Part shown: positions 42,502-51,575 of the stretch, in pieces
How positions within the stretch are numbered: position 1 is the first letter of the stretch
Layout of the letters: each line of letters begins with the position of its first letter
From: Effusibacillus consociatus
GTDB lineage: Bacteria; Bacillota; Bacilli; Tumebacillales; Effusibacillaceae
Assembly (NCBI RefSeq): GCF_042652925.1
Contig: NZ_JBHSHC010000044.1
Coordinates: 6,589 to 70,588, forward strand
Direction: 5' to 3'
DNA: 64,000 nt
Notes under the pieces: generated by a model
The model's database searches: none
Told to the model about the DNA's origin: nothing
Seen by the model: only the letters and a program-made list of their open reading frames with translations
Made by a program: the position numbers and the translations under genes

Positions 42502-43008
42502 ATGAAGAAAACTTCTCTGTTTATAGCTGTGGCTTCTGTAGCTCTGTTTGGAGGGGCTCTTCTAATCAACAACTCTAGCAATAATCTGAATACAGCCTCA
42601 GCCCAAGTGGAAAATGTAAAGACACAACATGATCTTGAGAAGCTAAAGTTTGCAAAAACGAAACTCGATGTTCCTACCAAACCTGCAATAATTGACGAAA
42701 AGACAGCAATTGAAAATGCGAAGAAAGCTTTCAGTTACTTTACAAAGGACGCAAAAGAAGTAACGGTAGAGTATCATTTAATGACAAACCCAGAGTTTGA
42801 GCTATTTTCAGAAGAGGCTCTTGCTAAGAACCCTAAACTTAAAGAGAAAAAACATATGGATCAGTTACCAGTTTATATAGTCTCTTTTAAAGGATTATCC
42901 CAATTGACAAGCGCTCCAGCAGGGTCGAAAGGTGATATGATTACCGAAAACAACATAGTTGTAGATGCAGAAACTGGAGTAGCATTGATGGGATTCTCCT
43001 ATCGGTAA
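42502..43008 (+). CDS. Exported or membrane-anchored protein of unknown function
   Basis: 168 residues. An N-terminal hydrophobic segment (about 5-24) could be a signal peptide or anchor. The mature part is Lys-rich with a PepSY-like ending (NNIVVDAETGVALMGFSYR) and a helix TAIENAKKAFSYFTKD. The terminal VVDAETG motif is common in small secreted inhibitors or processing modules, but no function can be assigned. The ATG follows AAAGGAGG. It is transcribed with the preceding exported protein. Confidence 0.72.
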   Translation: MKKTSLFIAVASVALFGGALLINNSSNNLNTASAQVENVKTQHDLEKLKFAKTKLDVPTKPAIIDEKTAIENAKKAFSYFTKDAKEVTVEYHLMTNPEFELFSEEALAKNPKLKEKKHMDQLPVYIVSFKGLSQLTSAPAGSKGDMITENNIVVDAETGVALMGFSYR

Positions 43009-43045
43009 TTCCAACAAAAAGGGATTTATACCCTAAGTGTTGATA

Positions 43046-43216
43046 ACGAAGGGGCTGTCCCAAAAGCGTGCTGACAAATGATGCAGACCCAAAAACGAAT
43101 CAGAAATATATCCCGTATCACAATATAAGTGGTACGGGATAGCTGTTTTTGTTCAAATTTGGTTACTGAATGGGGCAAAGATTTTCCGAAAATGACTTTT
43201 GGGACAGCCCCTTCGT
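43046..43216. mobile_element. 171-bp MITE with perfect 21-bp terminal inverted repeats
   Basis: Positions 43046-43066 (starting ACGAAGGGGCTGTCCC, ending AAAAG) and 43196-43216 are perfect inverted repeats. The interior contains a second inverted repeat, ATCCCGTA...TACGGGAT, around 43124-43138, so the whole element can fold into a long hairpin. There is no ORF. The GGGGCTGTCCCAAAAG ends are like those of transposase-bearing IS elements in Bacillales. A clear target-site duplication was not found. Confidence 0.8.
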
Positions 43217-43333
43217 ATTAGGGGTCTGAACAGCTTTTTTTGAAAAAGCTCTGTTAAAGGATAATGTTGATTTTTAGGGGGGGAGCATTGGCCCTTCCTT
43301 CAATGGATTGCATTCACTCCACCGGAAACTTTC

Positions 43334-46300
43334 CTACTCAACATTAAAATATCTTGCTTCAGGATGAGCAAATACCATAGCCGACACAGACGCTTCCGGA
43401 TCCATCATGCACCCTTCCGTCAGTTGGACGCCGATATCTTCCGGTTTCATTAACCGGAACAACTGCTGCTGATCGTCGAGATTTGGACAAGCGGGATAGC
43501 CGAACGATACGCGAATGCCCTGGTACCTTGCACCAAACCGTTCCTGCATCGTCATTTCCGCAGGATCGGGGAAGCCCCATACGTCACGCATGATATGGTG
43601 AATCCGTTCCGCGAACGCTTCCGCCAATTCCAATGCCAGCGCTTGAATCGCATGGGATCGGAGATAGTCGCCTTTGTCCTTCCACTCATTGGCGATCTCT
43701 CGAACCCCTTTCCCTGCTGTTACCACAAGGAACCCGACATAATCCATCACACCGCTTTCGACCGGCTTCAGAAAATCGGCCAGGCACAGATACGGAGCTT
43801 GCTGCTGCCGCGGGAACGAGAATTTCTCGACAACCTTCGTATGATCCTGCGGATCATAGATGAGAATGTCATTTCCCGAAGATTGTGCGGGGAAGAACCG
43901 GTACATGCCCTGAGCCTGAATGACTCCCTTGTCTTTGGCTTCCTGCAGAAGCTGATTGATCACTTCCATCAGTTCGGTTGTCTTCGGATCTCCTTCTTCC
44001 AGCAGCTTCTCAACGTTCCCTTTCACTCCAAGGTGTTTCCCCAGCAACATGCGCAGGTTGATATACGGCTGCAGGAAAGAAATCGGATAATCCCGCAAAA
44101 CGTGACGTTCCAGATCAGGCGGGAGTAAGACCGGTACATTGCGGTCAACAGTAGAACGTTTTTCTTCCGCTGCGTCCTGGACCACCGTGCCCGCTGTGCC
44201 CTTACCCGATTCCATCACATACGAATTTTGAACCTCGCGCAGTTCCTGCACAAGAGCTTTCCTTTGTTTTTCATCACTGAGCCGGTTCGCCAAATCCAGC
44301 CCGTCCATCGCATCTTTGGCGTAAAGCACCAGACCGTCATACTCCGGCGCAATCCTTGTATGGGTAAACTTCCGGGTTAAGGCAGCTCCGCCTACAAGGA
44401 TCGGCACATCGACTCCTGCCTCCCGCAAATCCTGGGCGGTGGTCACCATCTGCTGGGCCGATTTCACCAACAGACCGGAGAGGCCAATTGCATCCGGTTT
44501 CTCCTGTCGGTAGGCGGCAATTAGCTGTTCCGGCGGAACTTTAATTCCGAGATTGACTACCTGGTACCCATTGTTGGACAGGATGATCTCCACCAGATTT
44601 TTGCCGATGTCGTGTACATCCCCTTTAACGGTTGCCAGCAGGATCTTGCCTTTAACGGCAGACTCGGATCGCTCCATAAAAGGTTCCAGATAGGCAACGG
44701 CCGCTTTCATCACTTCGGCGCTCTGCAGCACTTCCGCCACAATTAACTCGTTGTCGTTAAACAATCGGCCGACCTCTTCCATGCCTTTCATCAGCGGGCC
44801 GTTTATAATATCCAGCGGCGGATATTTGGCAAGTGCTTCCTTCAGGTCGTCAATTAACCCTTCTTTCGTACCTTCCACTACATAGTTGGCCAATCTCTCT
44901 TCCAGTGTGAGATTGGAAACTTCCTTCACCTTCGTAACTTTCTTTTCGCGGTAGAAAGCAGTGAACTCTGCAAGCGTGGCATCATTCGTATTAAAAAGAA
45001 GCTCCTCTGCCATCCGCCGTTCCTCGTCCGGAATCGACGCATAGCGTTCCAACTTCTCCGTGTTAACAATGGCGTAATCAAGCCCGGCTTTGGTGCAATG
45101 ATAGAGGAACACGGCGTTCAGCACTTCGCGGCCTGTCGGCGGCAAGCCGAACGACACGTTCGACACGCCCAAAATGGTACCGCACTGAGGATACTCTTGT
45201 TTAATGAGACGAATCCCTTCTACCGTTTCAAGTGCGGAACCGATATATTGCTCATCTCCGGTACCGACAGGGAACACCAGCGGATCGAAGATAATATCCT
45301 GCGGGTTCACACCATACTTGTTCACCAGCAGATCATAGGAACGTTTGGCAACCTCCAGTTTACGTTCCCGTGTTACTGCCATCCCCTGCTCGTCGATAGT
45401 TCCGACAACAACCGCAGCCCCATATTTCGTGATAAGCGGAGCAACTTCCTCGAAACGTTCTTCCCCGTCTTCCAGGTTAATTGAGTTGATGATCGCTTTT
45501 CCCTGTGAATGCTTCAATCCCAGCTCAATCACTTTGGAATCGGTGGAATCGATCATCAGGGGCACTTTTACCTTTTTGACCACATAGTGCAGGAACTTCT
45601 CCATGTCCCCATACTCGTCCCGATCCGGATCCGCCAAGCAGATGTCGATCACATGAGCTCCCTTTTTCACTTGGGCTCGCGCAATTTCAGACGCGTCCTC
45701 ATACAGCCCCTCTGCTATGAGAGTCCGAAACTTCTTCGATCCGATGACGTTCGTCCGTTCTCCCACCATCAGCGGACGATTGTCCGGCTCCAGGTACACG
45801 GTTTCGATCCCGGAAACTGCCGGGAGATGGCCCTCTGCAGCGTGACGCGGCTTATAGTCTTTTAATGCTTCTGCGAGTGCATGGATATGTTCCGGTGTCG
45901 TACCGCAGCAGCCCCCCGCAATATTCAACCAGCCTTGTTCTGCGAATCCGGCCATTTTTTTCGCAAGTGCTTGCGGGGATTCGTGGTAATGACCGTTCTC
46001 GTCCGGCAGTCCCGCATTCGGATAACAGCTGACCCCGCACTGAGCCAATTCTGACAGAGTACGCAAATGGTCACGCATGAACTCAGGGCCGGTTGCACAG
46101 TTCAACCCGACAGTGATCGGTTTCAAATGTTCGAGGGAAATATAGAACGATTCGATGTTCTGACCGGCCAATGTCGTACCCATTGGTTCAATGGTGCCGG
46201 ATAACATCAGCGGAAGTTCCACACCGAGTTCGTCAAACGCTTTTTTAATTCCAAGGCTGCCCGCTTTCACATTGAGTGTGTCCTGTGCCGTTTCAAGCAG

Positions 46301-46795
46301 CAGGACGTCCACGCCGCCCTGTATCAATGCCTTCGCCTGCAGGTAATAATCTTCCGTCAGTTCCTCAAAAGTGGTTCCCCCTGTGACCGACAGCGTTTTT
46401 GTAGTGGGACCCATTGCACCCGCCACAAAACGAGGCCATTCGGGAGTAGACCATTTTCGTACTGCATCGACCGCCAGCTTCGCGGCAGCCAGGTTGATTT
46501 CATCCGCCCGGTCCTGCAGGTTATACTCTGCCAGTACCAGTCGGGTAGAGCCAAACGTATTCGTCTCAATGATGTCGGCCCCTGCTTCCAGATACTTCTC
46601 ATGGATCGCTTGGATCACATCAGGACGTGTGAGGTTGAGGTACTCGTTGCAGCCCTCGTATTCTTCCCCGCCAAAATCTTCCGCAGTCAGATTTGCCTGC
46701 TGGATCATGGTCCCCATCGCCCCGTCGAGGATGAGAATTTTCTTCTTTAGTTGTTCCAAGATTGGATGTTGAATCTTGTTCGCTGACGTGCTCAT
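43334..46795 (-). CDS. metH: Cobalamin-dependent methionine synthase
   Basis: 1153-residue enzyme that methylates homocysteine using 5-methyltetrahydrofolate and B12. Domains run in order: homocysteine-binding barrel (about 1-330) with zinc ligands in GLNCATGP and GGCCGTTPEHI; pterin-binding barrel (about 340-620); B12 cap and Rossmann domain with DVHDIGKNLV (His axial ligand); and the reactivation domain, ending with RVSFGYPACPNLDDQQQLF and the SAM-site region TEGCMMDPEASVSAMVF. Slightly shorter than E. coli MetH (1227) but with all modules. The ATG follows GGGGGAACC. It is controlled by a SAM riboswitch. Confidence 0.97.
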   Translation of the reverse strand: MSTSANKIQHPILEQLKKKILILDGAMGTMIQQANLTAEDFGGEEYEGCNEYLNLTRPDVIQAIHEKYLEAGADIIETNTFGSTRLVLAEYNLQDRADEINLAAAKLAVDAVRKWSTPEWPRFVAGAMGPTTKTLSVTGGTTFEELTEDYYLQAKALIQGGVDVLLLETAQDTLNVKAGSLGIKKAFDELGVELPLMLSGTIEPMGTTLAGQNIESFYISLEHLKPITVGLNCATGPEFMRDHLRTLSELAQCGVSCYPNAGLPDENGHYHESPQALAKKMAGFAEQGWLNIAGGCCGTTPEHIHALAEALKDYKPRHAAEGHLPAVSGIETVYLEPDNRPLMVGERTNVIGSKKFRTLIAEGLYEDASEIARAQVKKGAHVIDICLADPDRDEYGDMEKFLHYVVKKVKVPLMIDSTDSKVIELGLKHSQGKAIINSINLEDGEERFEEVAPLITKYGAAVVVGTIDEQGMAVTRERKLEVAKRSYDLLVNKYGVNPQDIIFDPLVFPVGTGDEQYIGSALETVEGIRLIKQEYPQCGTILGVSNVSFGLPPTGREVLNAVFLYHCTKAGLDYAIVNTEKLERYASIPDEERRMAEELLFNTNDATLAEFTAFYREKKVTKVKEVSNLTLEERLANYVVEGTKEGLIDDLKEALAKYPPLDIINGPLMKGMEEVGRLFNDNELIVAEVLQSAEVMKAAVAYLEPFMERSESAVKGKILLATVKGDVHDIGKNLVEIILSNNGYQVVNLGIKVPPEQLIAAYRQEKPDAIGLSGLLVKSAQQMVTTAQDLREAGVDVPILVGGAALTRKFTHTRIAPEYDGLVLYAKDAMDGLDLANRLSDEKQRKALVQELREVQNSYVMESGKGTAGTVVQDAAEEKRSTVDRNVPVLLPPDLERHVLRDYPISFLQPYINLRMLLGKHLGVKGNVEKLLEEGDPKTTELMEVINQLLQEAKDKGVIQAQGMYRFFPAQSSGNDILIYDPQDHTKVVEKFSFPRQQQAPYLCLADFLKPVESGVMDYVGFLVVTAGKGVREIANEWKDKGDYLRSHAIQALALELAEAFAERIHHIMRDVWGFPDPAEMTMQERFGARYQGIRVSFGYPACPNLDDQQQLFRLMKPEDIGVQLTEGCMMDPEASVSAMVFAHPEARYFNVE

Positions 46796-46811
46796 GCTGG
46801 TTCCCCCTGTC

Positions 46812-46843
46812 TATAACAAAGCCCTCTCCAGAATGAGAGGGCT
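46812..46843 (-). terminator. Expression-platform terminator of the SAM riboswitch
   Basis: On the minus strand a 9-bp stem AGCCCTCTC/GAGAGGGCT is followed by TTTGTT, between the aptamer and the metH start. It forms when SAM is bound and stops transcription. Confidence 0.85.
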
Positions 46844-46862
46844 GATCGCTTCAAGTCCGCTC

Positions 46863-46975
46863 CTCCTATCTTCCAGAACGCTTTCTGCTGGAATTAGCAC
46901 CGTGTGATCGCACCGGTTGCTGTGGTTTCATCGGGCCAGTTCCCTCCGCCACTCTGGATAGAAGTATGAAAATAT
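46863..46975 (-). promoter_or_regulatory. SAM-I (S-box) riboswitch
   Basis: Read on the minus strand, the leader shows the S-box landmarks in order: TCTATCCAGAGTGGCGGAGGG, ACTGGCCCGATGAAACC, CAGCAACCGGTGC, GGTGCTAATTCCAGCAGA and a closing GATAGGAG that pairs with TCTATC. This is the classic SAM-I aptamer. With the terminator at 46812-46843 it represses metH when SAM is abundant. Confidence 0.96.
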
Positions 46976-47037
46976 TTTAATTTTTATTTAGTTTGCATGA
47001 AATAGTGAATGCTGTCAAGATGATTTATGCGGATTTA

Positions 47038-48195
47038 TTACTCCAAAGCCATGTCCAGATCCTGCCATATATCTTCCACATCTTCGATCCCAACGGAAAA
47101 TCGCACAAGCCCATCCCAAACTCCCGCTTTCTCCCGCTCTTCTTTCGGAATAATGGCGTGGGTCATGGAAGCCGGATGCTGAATCAGTGTACCGACATCC
47201 CCCAGTGAAACGGCCAGGGTACACAGTTTCACCGAATTCATGAGCTTGACGCCCGCTTCATATCCTCCCTTTAAGACAAAAGAAATCATCGCTCCCGGTC
47301 CCTTCATCTGCTTTTCCATGATCGCTTTGTCTTCAAATCCCGCCAATCCCGGAAAAAACACCTGAGCGACGGCATCGTGCTTTTCCAAACGCTCCGCCAA
47401 GACTTGTGCATTGAGTTGGGCACGATCCATCCGAATGTGCAATGTGCGCATCCCTTGAGAAAGAAGCCATGCATCCATCGGAGACATGACGGCCCCCATA
47501 TTTTTCTGCACTTCTTTCCGCATCGGATCAATAATATCCTTTCTGGCCACCACCAGGCCGCCAATCAGATATCCATGACCGGACAGGTATTTGGTTGCGC
47601 TGTGCACCACAATATCAATTCCATGCAAAATCGGATTTTGCAAGTACGGGGACAGAAACGTGTTATCGACAACGGTCAGGATCCGTTTTTGCTTGGCCAA
47701 ATCCGCCACACTGCTCAAATCAACCAGGGACAGAGTGGGATTTGAAGGCGTTTCGAAGTAAATCACTCTTGTTCGTTCTGTGATGTGGGGCTCCAGATCT
47801 TCTGCTGTTTTGAATGGGACAAACGTTACGTCGATTCCAAACTTTTTTACCGTTGTAGTAAGAAACGCATGAGTTGCCCCGTATAATGCAGTGTGGGCAA
47901 TTACGTGATCTCCTGCCTGCAGAATCCCAAGGAGACAGCCTGTAATGGCCGCCATTCCTGATGAAAAAGCGAGACAACCTTCACCGAATTCAAGTTCCGC
48001 CACTTTCTCTTCCAACTCACGAACGGTCGGGTTTCCCAGACGTGTATACATGAACCCGGGGTCTTCCCCCGCAAAACGTTGGGCTCCCACTTCCGCATTT
48101 TCAAATACAAAAGTCGAAGTCATATAGATAGGTGGAATATGGGATCCATAGCCGGGATCTTTCTTGACTTTGACAAGTTTGGATGCATACTTCAT
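47038..48195 (-). CDS. Cys/Met-metabolism PLP enzyme (methionine gamma-lyase or cystathionine gamma-lyase type)
   Basis: 385-residue trans-sulfuration family enzyme. The PLP lysine lies in HSATKYLSGHG, the family start is HIPPIYMTSTFVFENAEVGAQRFAGEDPGFMYTRLGNPTVRELE, and substrate-phosphate contacts lie in FSSGMAAI. The YGATH segment has Ala where classical methionine gamma-lyases have the reactive Cys (YGC), so the reaction (Met lyase, cystathionine lyase or O-acetylhomoserine sulfhydrylase) is uncertain. The ATG follows AGGGGGCAGCG. It lies upstream of metH on the same strand, but separated from it by the riboswitch leader. Confidence 0.85.
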   Translation of the reverse strand: MKYASKLVKVKKDPGYGSHIPPIYMTSTFVFENAEVGAQRFAGEDPGFMYTRLGNPTVRELEEKVAELEFGEGCLAFSSGMAAITGCLLGILQAGDHVIAHTALYGATHAFLTTTVKKFGIDVTFVPFKTAEDLEPHITERTRVIYFETPSNPTLSLVDLSSVADLAKQKRILTVVDNTFLSPYLQNPILHGIDIVVHSATKYLSGHGYLIGGLVVARKDIIDPMRKEVQKNMGAVMSPMDAWLLSQGMRTLHIRMDRAQLNAQVLAERLEKHDAVAQVFFPGLAGFEDKAIMEKQMKGPGAMISFVLKGGYEAGVKLMNSVKLCTLAVSLGDVGTLIQHPASMTHAIIPKEEREKAGVWDGLVRFSVGIEDVEDIWQDLDMALE

Positions 48196-48255
48196 TCAGT
48201 CGCTGCCCCCTTTTGTTCTCCCCTTTTGCCTTTCCCTATATTCTATCCTTCCCAT

Positions 48256-48544
48256 TTATCCCTGGTACAAAGAATTAACCGCACGCCGGATTTGGCCCAA
48301 GCCCTGTTCCAAAATCAGACGGGGGCAAGCGATATTCATCCGCATAAACCCTTCACCGCCGAGTCCAAAACCGCGTCCTTCATTCATCGCCACTTTTGCT
48401 TTTTCAAGCATAAAACGAGGCAGTTCTTTCAAGGTTCGGCCACATGGGGAGATCGTCGCTCACACCAAAACGTTTTTCAAGTTCGTCCCACTTTTCGGAA
48501 GCTGTGTTCCTCCGGTTTATCACTTGATCGGAATCATACTTCAT
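48256..48544 (-). pseudogene. MalY/PatB aminotransferase remnant with internal deletion
   Basis: An ATG after GGAGGG opens MKYDSDQVINRRNTASEKWD and runs to DDLPMW, the N-terminus of a MalY/PatB C-S lyase. The frame then breaks and continues, shifted, into the C-terminus (ELPRFMLEKAKVAMNEGRGF, GEGFMRMNIACPRLILEQGL) with a normal stop. Roughly 290 central codons, including the PLP lysine, are missing. It cannot function. It sits upstream of the related C-S lyase, which may have replaced it. Confidence 0.85.
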
Positions 48545-48642
48545 CAACGTTCCCTCCAGTTGATTTGTAATAAATCTATGTTATCGTAAATTCCAAAGAA
48601 ATACAGCCGATGTCCCGGCGTAAACCGCTGTGAAATTGCATA

Positions 48643-48668
48643 GAAAAAGGCTTCCGCCGGGGAAGCCT
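48643..48668 (-). terminator. Rho-independent terminator
   Basis: The stem AGGCTTCC/GGAAGCCT with a 5-nt loop is followed on the minus strand by TTTTT. It ends the GlsB/YeaQ-type gene. Confidence 0.85.
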
Positions 48669-48689
48669 GTTCGGTCAAACGTCCAATCT

Positions 48690-48944
48690 TTATGTTCGAT
48701 TTCGCACAGCTCGCATAATAAATGCGACAAGCAAAGACACAACTATCGCTCCAATTAGAGCCGGCACAATGTAAAATCCGCCTATCACCGGACCCCATTG
48801 CCCCAACAACAGACCGCCAAGCCAGGCGCCAACGAAACCTGCAATTATATTCCCAATTACTCCTCCCGGGACGTCTCGTCCGCTGATCAGTCCTGCCAAC
48901 CAGCCAATCACTCCACCGATGACAAGTGTCCATAACAGAGCCAT
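48690..48944 (-). CDS. GlsB/YeaQ/YmgE-family membrane protein
   Basis: 84 residues, three hydrophobic helices, very glycine-rich (VIGGVIGWLAGLISGRDVPGGVIGNIIAGFVGAWLGGLLLG). This is the transglycosylase-associated-protein (Pfam) pattern. Members are small stress-induced membrane proteins of uncertain function, often with Asp23/GlsA partners, not found here. The ATG follows AGGAGGAAAAATC. Monocistronic. Confidence 0.9.
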   Translation of the reverse strand: MALLWTLVIGGVIGWLAGLISGRDVPGGVIGNIIAGFVGAWLGGLLLGQWGPVIGGFYIVPALIGAIVVSLLVAFIMRAVRNRT

Positions 48945-49092
48945 GATTTTTCCTCCTAGTCAAATCGTGAATGGAATTCAACCCTTATTCGCTCTTTTTA
49001 AGGGTTGGATACTTATTGTTTTTCAGTTTGATTTTCTTTATGCAAAATTTTATGCATAAGAAAAGCATGCATTATCTGCATGCCGTTTGTTT

Positions 49093-50868
49093 CTACTTGA
49101 GCAACGCCAATCCGTTCTCGATAAGCTGCTGCAATTCCCCATTGGCCTTCATCAATCCTTCCAACTCCTCGCGGAGCCGTGCCTGCCGTTGCGGCAGAAT
49201 GTTTCGTGCAGAAAGAATTTCGAGCATTTCGAGTCGGAGCAACCACTCTTCCGGGCAGTGGGTGTTTCCCTGAAGTTCAACAGAAGAAATAATTTCGTCA
49301 ATTTCCGACTCAGACAGAGAACTTCCGCCTTCCAGGCACTGCCGAAGATCTCGTATGGCCTGGTATAAAGTGTTTCGTCGCTGTTCCTTTTCATCCATCT
49401 CCATTCGTCTGGAAGTCAACTTGGACGGATGATGGGTGCCTGTTTCAAAACGCTCCTTATCTGCAGCGCCCGGGTAGGCGGAAACAATTGCGGCGCCGAC
49501 TGCCATATCGTATGGCCCCCATTCCGATTGGAAAAGCGTCTTCCCTTTGTAAGTGACCGTAGAATCGTCAAGGGTCAGCAAGAGGATGGAACCGGATTCC
49601 CGAATGATTGAGTTTACAATACCCTCCACCTTTACACCTGAAGCAAACTGTAACGTCACATTGCGTCCTGTCACCACTCCAATACTTTCCAGTTGTTCGT
49701 CAGTAAACTGTTCGAGCGGAGTGTCGATGCCTTTCAGCAGCCCAATCGGTGAGCCAAATCCCTCATGATGATAGGCTTTTCCGTGTCCGGGCAGTTCCAT
49801 GTTGTTAAAAGCCAAAGCGGTTGGCCCAGTTGTTTTGAGGTATATCGCTTCTCCGGTTTCATCCAGTTCCAATTCTGTTACTGTTCCGCTTACCTGTATG
49901 CCGGAACTGTACACCACTGTTGCCGTATTTGCTGATTCAAGCGCTTTCTGCAGGCTGTAGGTACCACCAATTTTAAACGCCAATTTTTGGCCCAATTCAT
50001 GCACCGCTTCAATCAGTTGATCAAAATCTTTGCATACAAACAGCTGCGGCTGCGGCTTGGTGATATCATAACTGGTCTGAATGCAAGCCTCCAGGCTGAA
50101 TAGGATTTTCTTAACATCGTCCTGCAGGCAGCTGATGCTTTCACCCACAGAAGATAACAAACCGGCTCCATACAGTAACGGATCATGCAGTTCTCCGATC
50201 AATCCGTATTCAACGGTCCACCAATATAAGCGGGACACCATGGCCGCTTCGGAAGTTACTGTTACCGCTTTCACAGCGCGTTCCAGATTCTCCTCGGCCT
50301 CCTTGATTTGATCAGTCGTCGCAGTCGGATCTTCTTTTACAATCGATAAAAGGCGAATTGCTTCATACACCTCATGGTCCTCTTTTGACGAAAACGCTTT
50401 GGCCCCGACTTCCCCTATTTGCTGCAAATAAGAGCGATATTTTTCATCCAGGATGATTGGGGCATGTCCGGCGGCCTCATGGATAATGTCCGGTGCAGGC
50501 GTATAGGCCACATGATCGATTGTGCGGATGTCAGCGGCAATTGCCAAAATACGGTGTGCCTGGAAATCCATAAACGCTTCCGGCGGAATAAAACCGTCAA
50601 CCGTAACCGCTCCCCATCCGATCCGGGACAAACGCTCATTCATATACTCGATGTCCGGAATGGTCTCTACGCCAATTCCGGATTCCCGCAGCCCGTTTAA
50701 GTACGCCTTATGCGCTTTTTTCCCAAGGAAAAATCTGTTTTGGCGCATTACATATCGCCATACCGCCTGATTGACAGCCGTGTAATTCTCATAGTGCTGT
50801 TCCACCACAAACTGTCGAAGATGGGACGGAACCGACACAAGAGAGTTTTTCGGTTCTTGAAGACTCAT
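49093..50868 (-). CDS. phhA: Phenylalanine 4-monooxygenase with long C-terminal extension
   Basis: 591 residues. The catalytic aromatic-amino-acid-hydroxylase domain occupies about residues 20-280, with the iron triad His130, His135 (PAPDIIHEAAGHAP) and Glu220 (YWWTVEYGLIGE). It converts Phe to Tyr with tetrahydrobiopterin. The remaining 300 residues are a beta-rich, then helical extension that stand-alone PhhA (about 260-290) lacks. Extended forms occur in several Bacilli. The pterin dehydratase partner is at 28217. The ATG at 50868 follows GGGAGG; an ATG at 50895 is less likely. Confidence 0.92.
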   Translation of the reverse strand: MSLQEPKNSLVSVPSHLRQFVVEQHYENYTAVNQAVWRYVMRQNRFFLGKKAHKAYLNGLRESGIGVETIPDIEYMNERLSRIGWGAVTVDGFIPPEAFMDFQAHRILAIAADIRTIDHVAYTPAPDIIHEAAGHAPIILDEKYRSYLQQIGEVGAKAFSSKEDHEVYEAIRLLSIVKEDPTATTDQIKEAEENLERAVKAVTVTSEAAMVSRLYWWTVEYGLIGELHDPLLYGAGLLSSVGESISCLQDDVKKILFSLEACIQTSYDITKPQPQLFVCKDFDQLIEAVHELGQKLAFKIGGTYSLQKALESANTATVVYSSGIQVSGTVTELELDETGEAIYLKTTGPTALAFNNMELPGHGKAYHHEGFGSPIGLLKGIDTPLEQFTDEQLESIGVVTGRNVTLQFASGVKVEGIVNSIIRESGSILLLTLDDSTVTYKGKTLFQSEWGPYDMAVGAAIVSAYPGAADKERFETGTHHPSKLTSRRMEMDEKEQRRNTLYQAIRDLRQCLEGGSSLSESEIDEIISSVELQGNTHCPEEWLLRLEMLEILSARNILPQRQARLREELEGLMKANGELQQLIENGLALLK

Positions 50869-51079
50869 TGTAGACCTCCCAAAATGACTTTTCATTTTTT
50901 GTATTATATCTATTCATGCTATTCTGGTTTCCACTTTGATCCTGTCCCACTTCTTCGCATTTCCGGAGTAAAGGAAACTGATTGGTAACCAAGCCCCCGG
51001 ATCGGGTGAACAGACTTCCACTCGACAAGTGTAGTTCGCTATCCGATTCGAAAAAACCTTCTCCCAATTTCTCCATATT

Positions 51080-51106
51080 AAAAAAGTGCCCCAGGTGAAG
51101 GAGCAC
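51080..51106 (-). terminator. Rho-independent terminator of the DUF3054 gene
   Basis: GTGCTCC/GGGGCAC (one mismatch), loop TTCACCT, then TTTTTT on the minus strand. It lies immediately after the gene stop at 51112. The 212 nt from here to phhA hold no evident gene. Confidence 0.8.
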
Positions 51107-51111
51107 ATCTC

Positions 51112-51486
51112 TTACGCATTGCGGCGTTTGTTTACCCAAACATAGATCGTACGCCAGAGAAATAATAAGATAAAGGTTGAAATCATTGTAACGATAAAAA
51201 ATGGGAGAGGAATTTCACCGGTAGACAATGCACGAATTCCCAGCCCTGCCGGGATCGCAATCAACCATAAAAGTGCAGTTTTCTTAAACATGGTCCCGAA
51301 ATTATTGTAATGCTCCATTTTATAAATGCCCGCAAGAAAACCGATCACTAGCCAGACAATTATGAACGGAGCGGCTGTTCCCAATGTACCTAGCGGATTG
51401 GTAAATTTGTTATGCGAAAGTTCTCCAATCAACGCAAACAAGTACAACATAACCAAATCACCGATAAGCAAAACCCATTTATTCAT
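51112..51486 (-). CDS. DUF3054-family membrane protein
   Basis: 124 residues with four hydrophobic helices. The segments IGDLVMLYLFALIGELSHN and APFIIVWLVIGFLAGIYK match the DUF3054 pattern of small actinobacterial and Bacilli membrane proteins. Function unknown. The gene has its own terminator. Confidence 0.8.
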   Translation of the reverse strand: MNKWVLLIGDLVMLYLFALIGELSHNKFTNPLGTLGTAAPFIIVWLVIGFLAGIYKMEHYNNFGTMFKKTALLWLIAIPAGLGIRALSTGEIPLPFFIVTMISTFILLFLWRTIYVWVNKRRNA

Positions 51487-51542
51487 TACTTAATTCCCCC
51501 GTTTCCTGGTTCTTCTGATCAATTACGAAAATGATTGTACCA

Positions 51543-51573
51543 CAAAAAAAGAACCACCCGATACATCGAGTGG
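51543..51573 (-). terminator. Rho-independent terminator
   Basis: The stem CCACTCGAT/ATCGGGTGG (one G:T pair) with a 2-nt loop is followed on the minus strand by TTCTTTTTTT. It follows the small membrane protein gene at 51576. Confidence 0.8.
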
Positions 51574-51575
51574 AT

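Noticed and set aside
43046..43216. CRISPR-like repeat
   Set aside because: Only two inverted (not direct) repeats, no spacer array. Interpreted as MITE.
46800..46980. T-box or cobalamin riboswitch before metH
   Set aside because: No T-box sequence or B12-box; the conserved elements match SAM-I closely.
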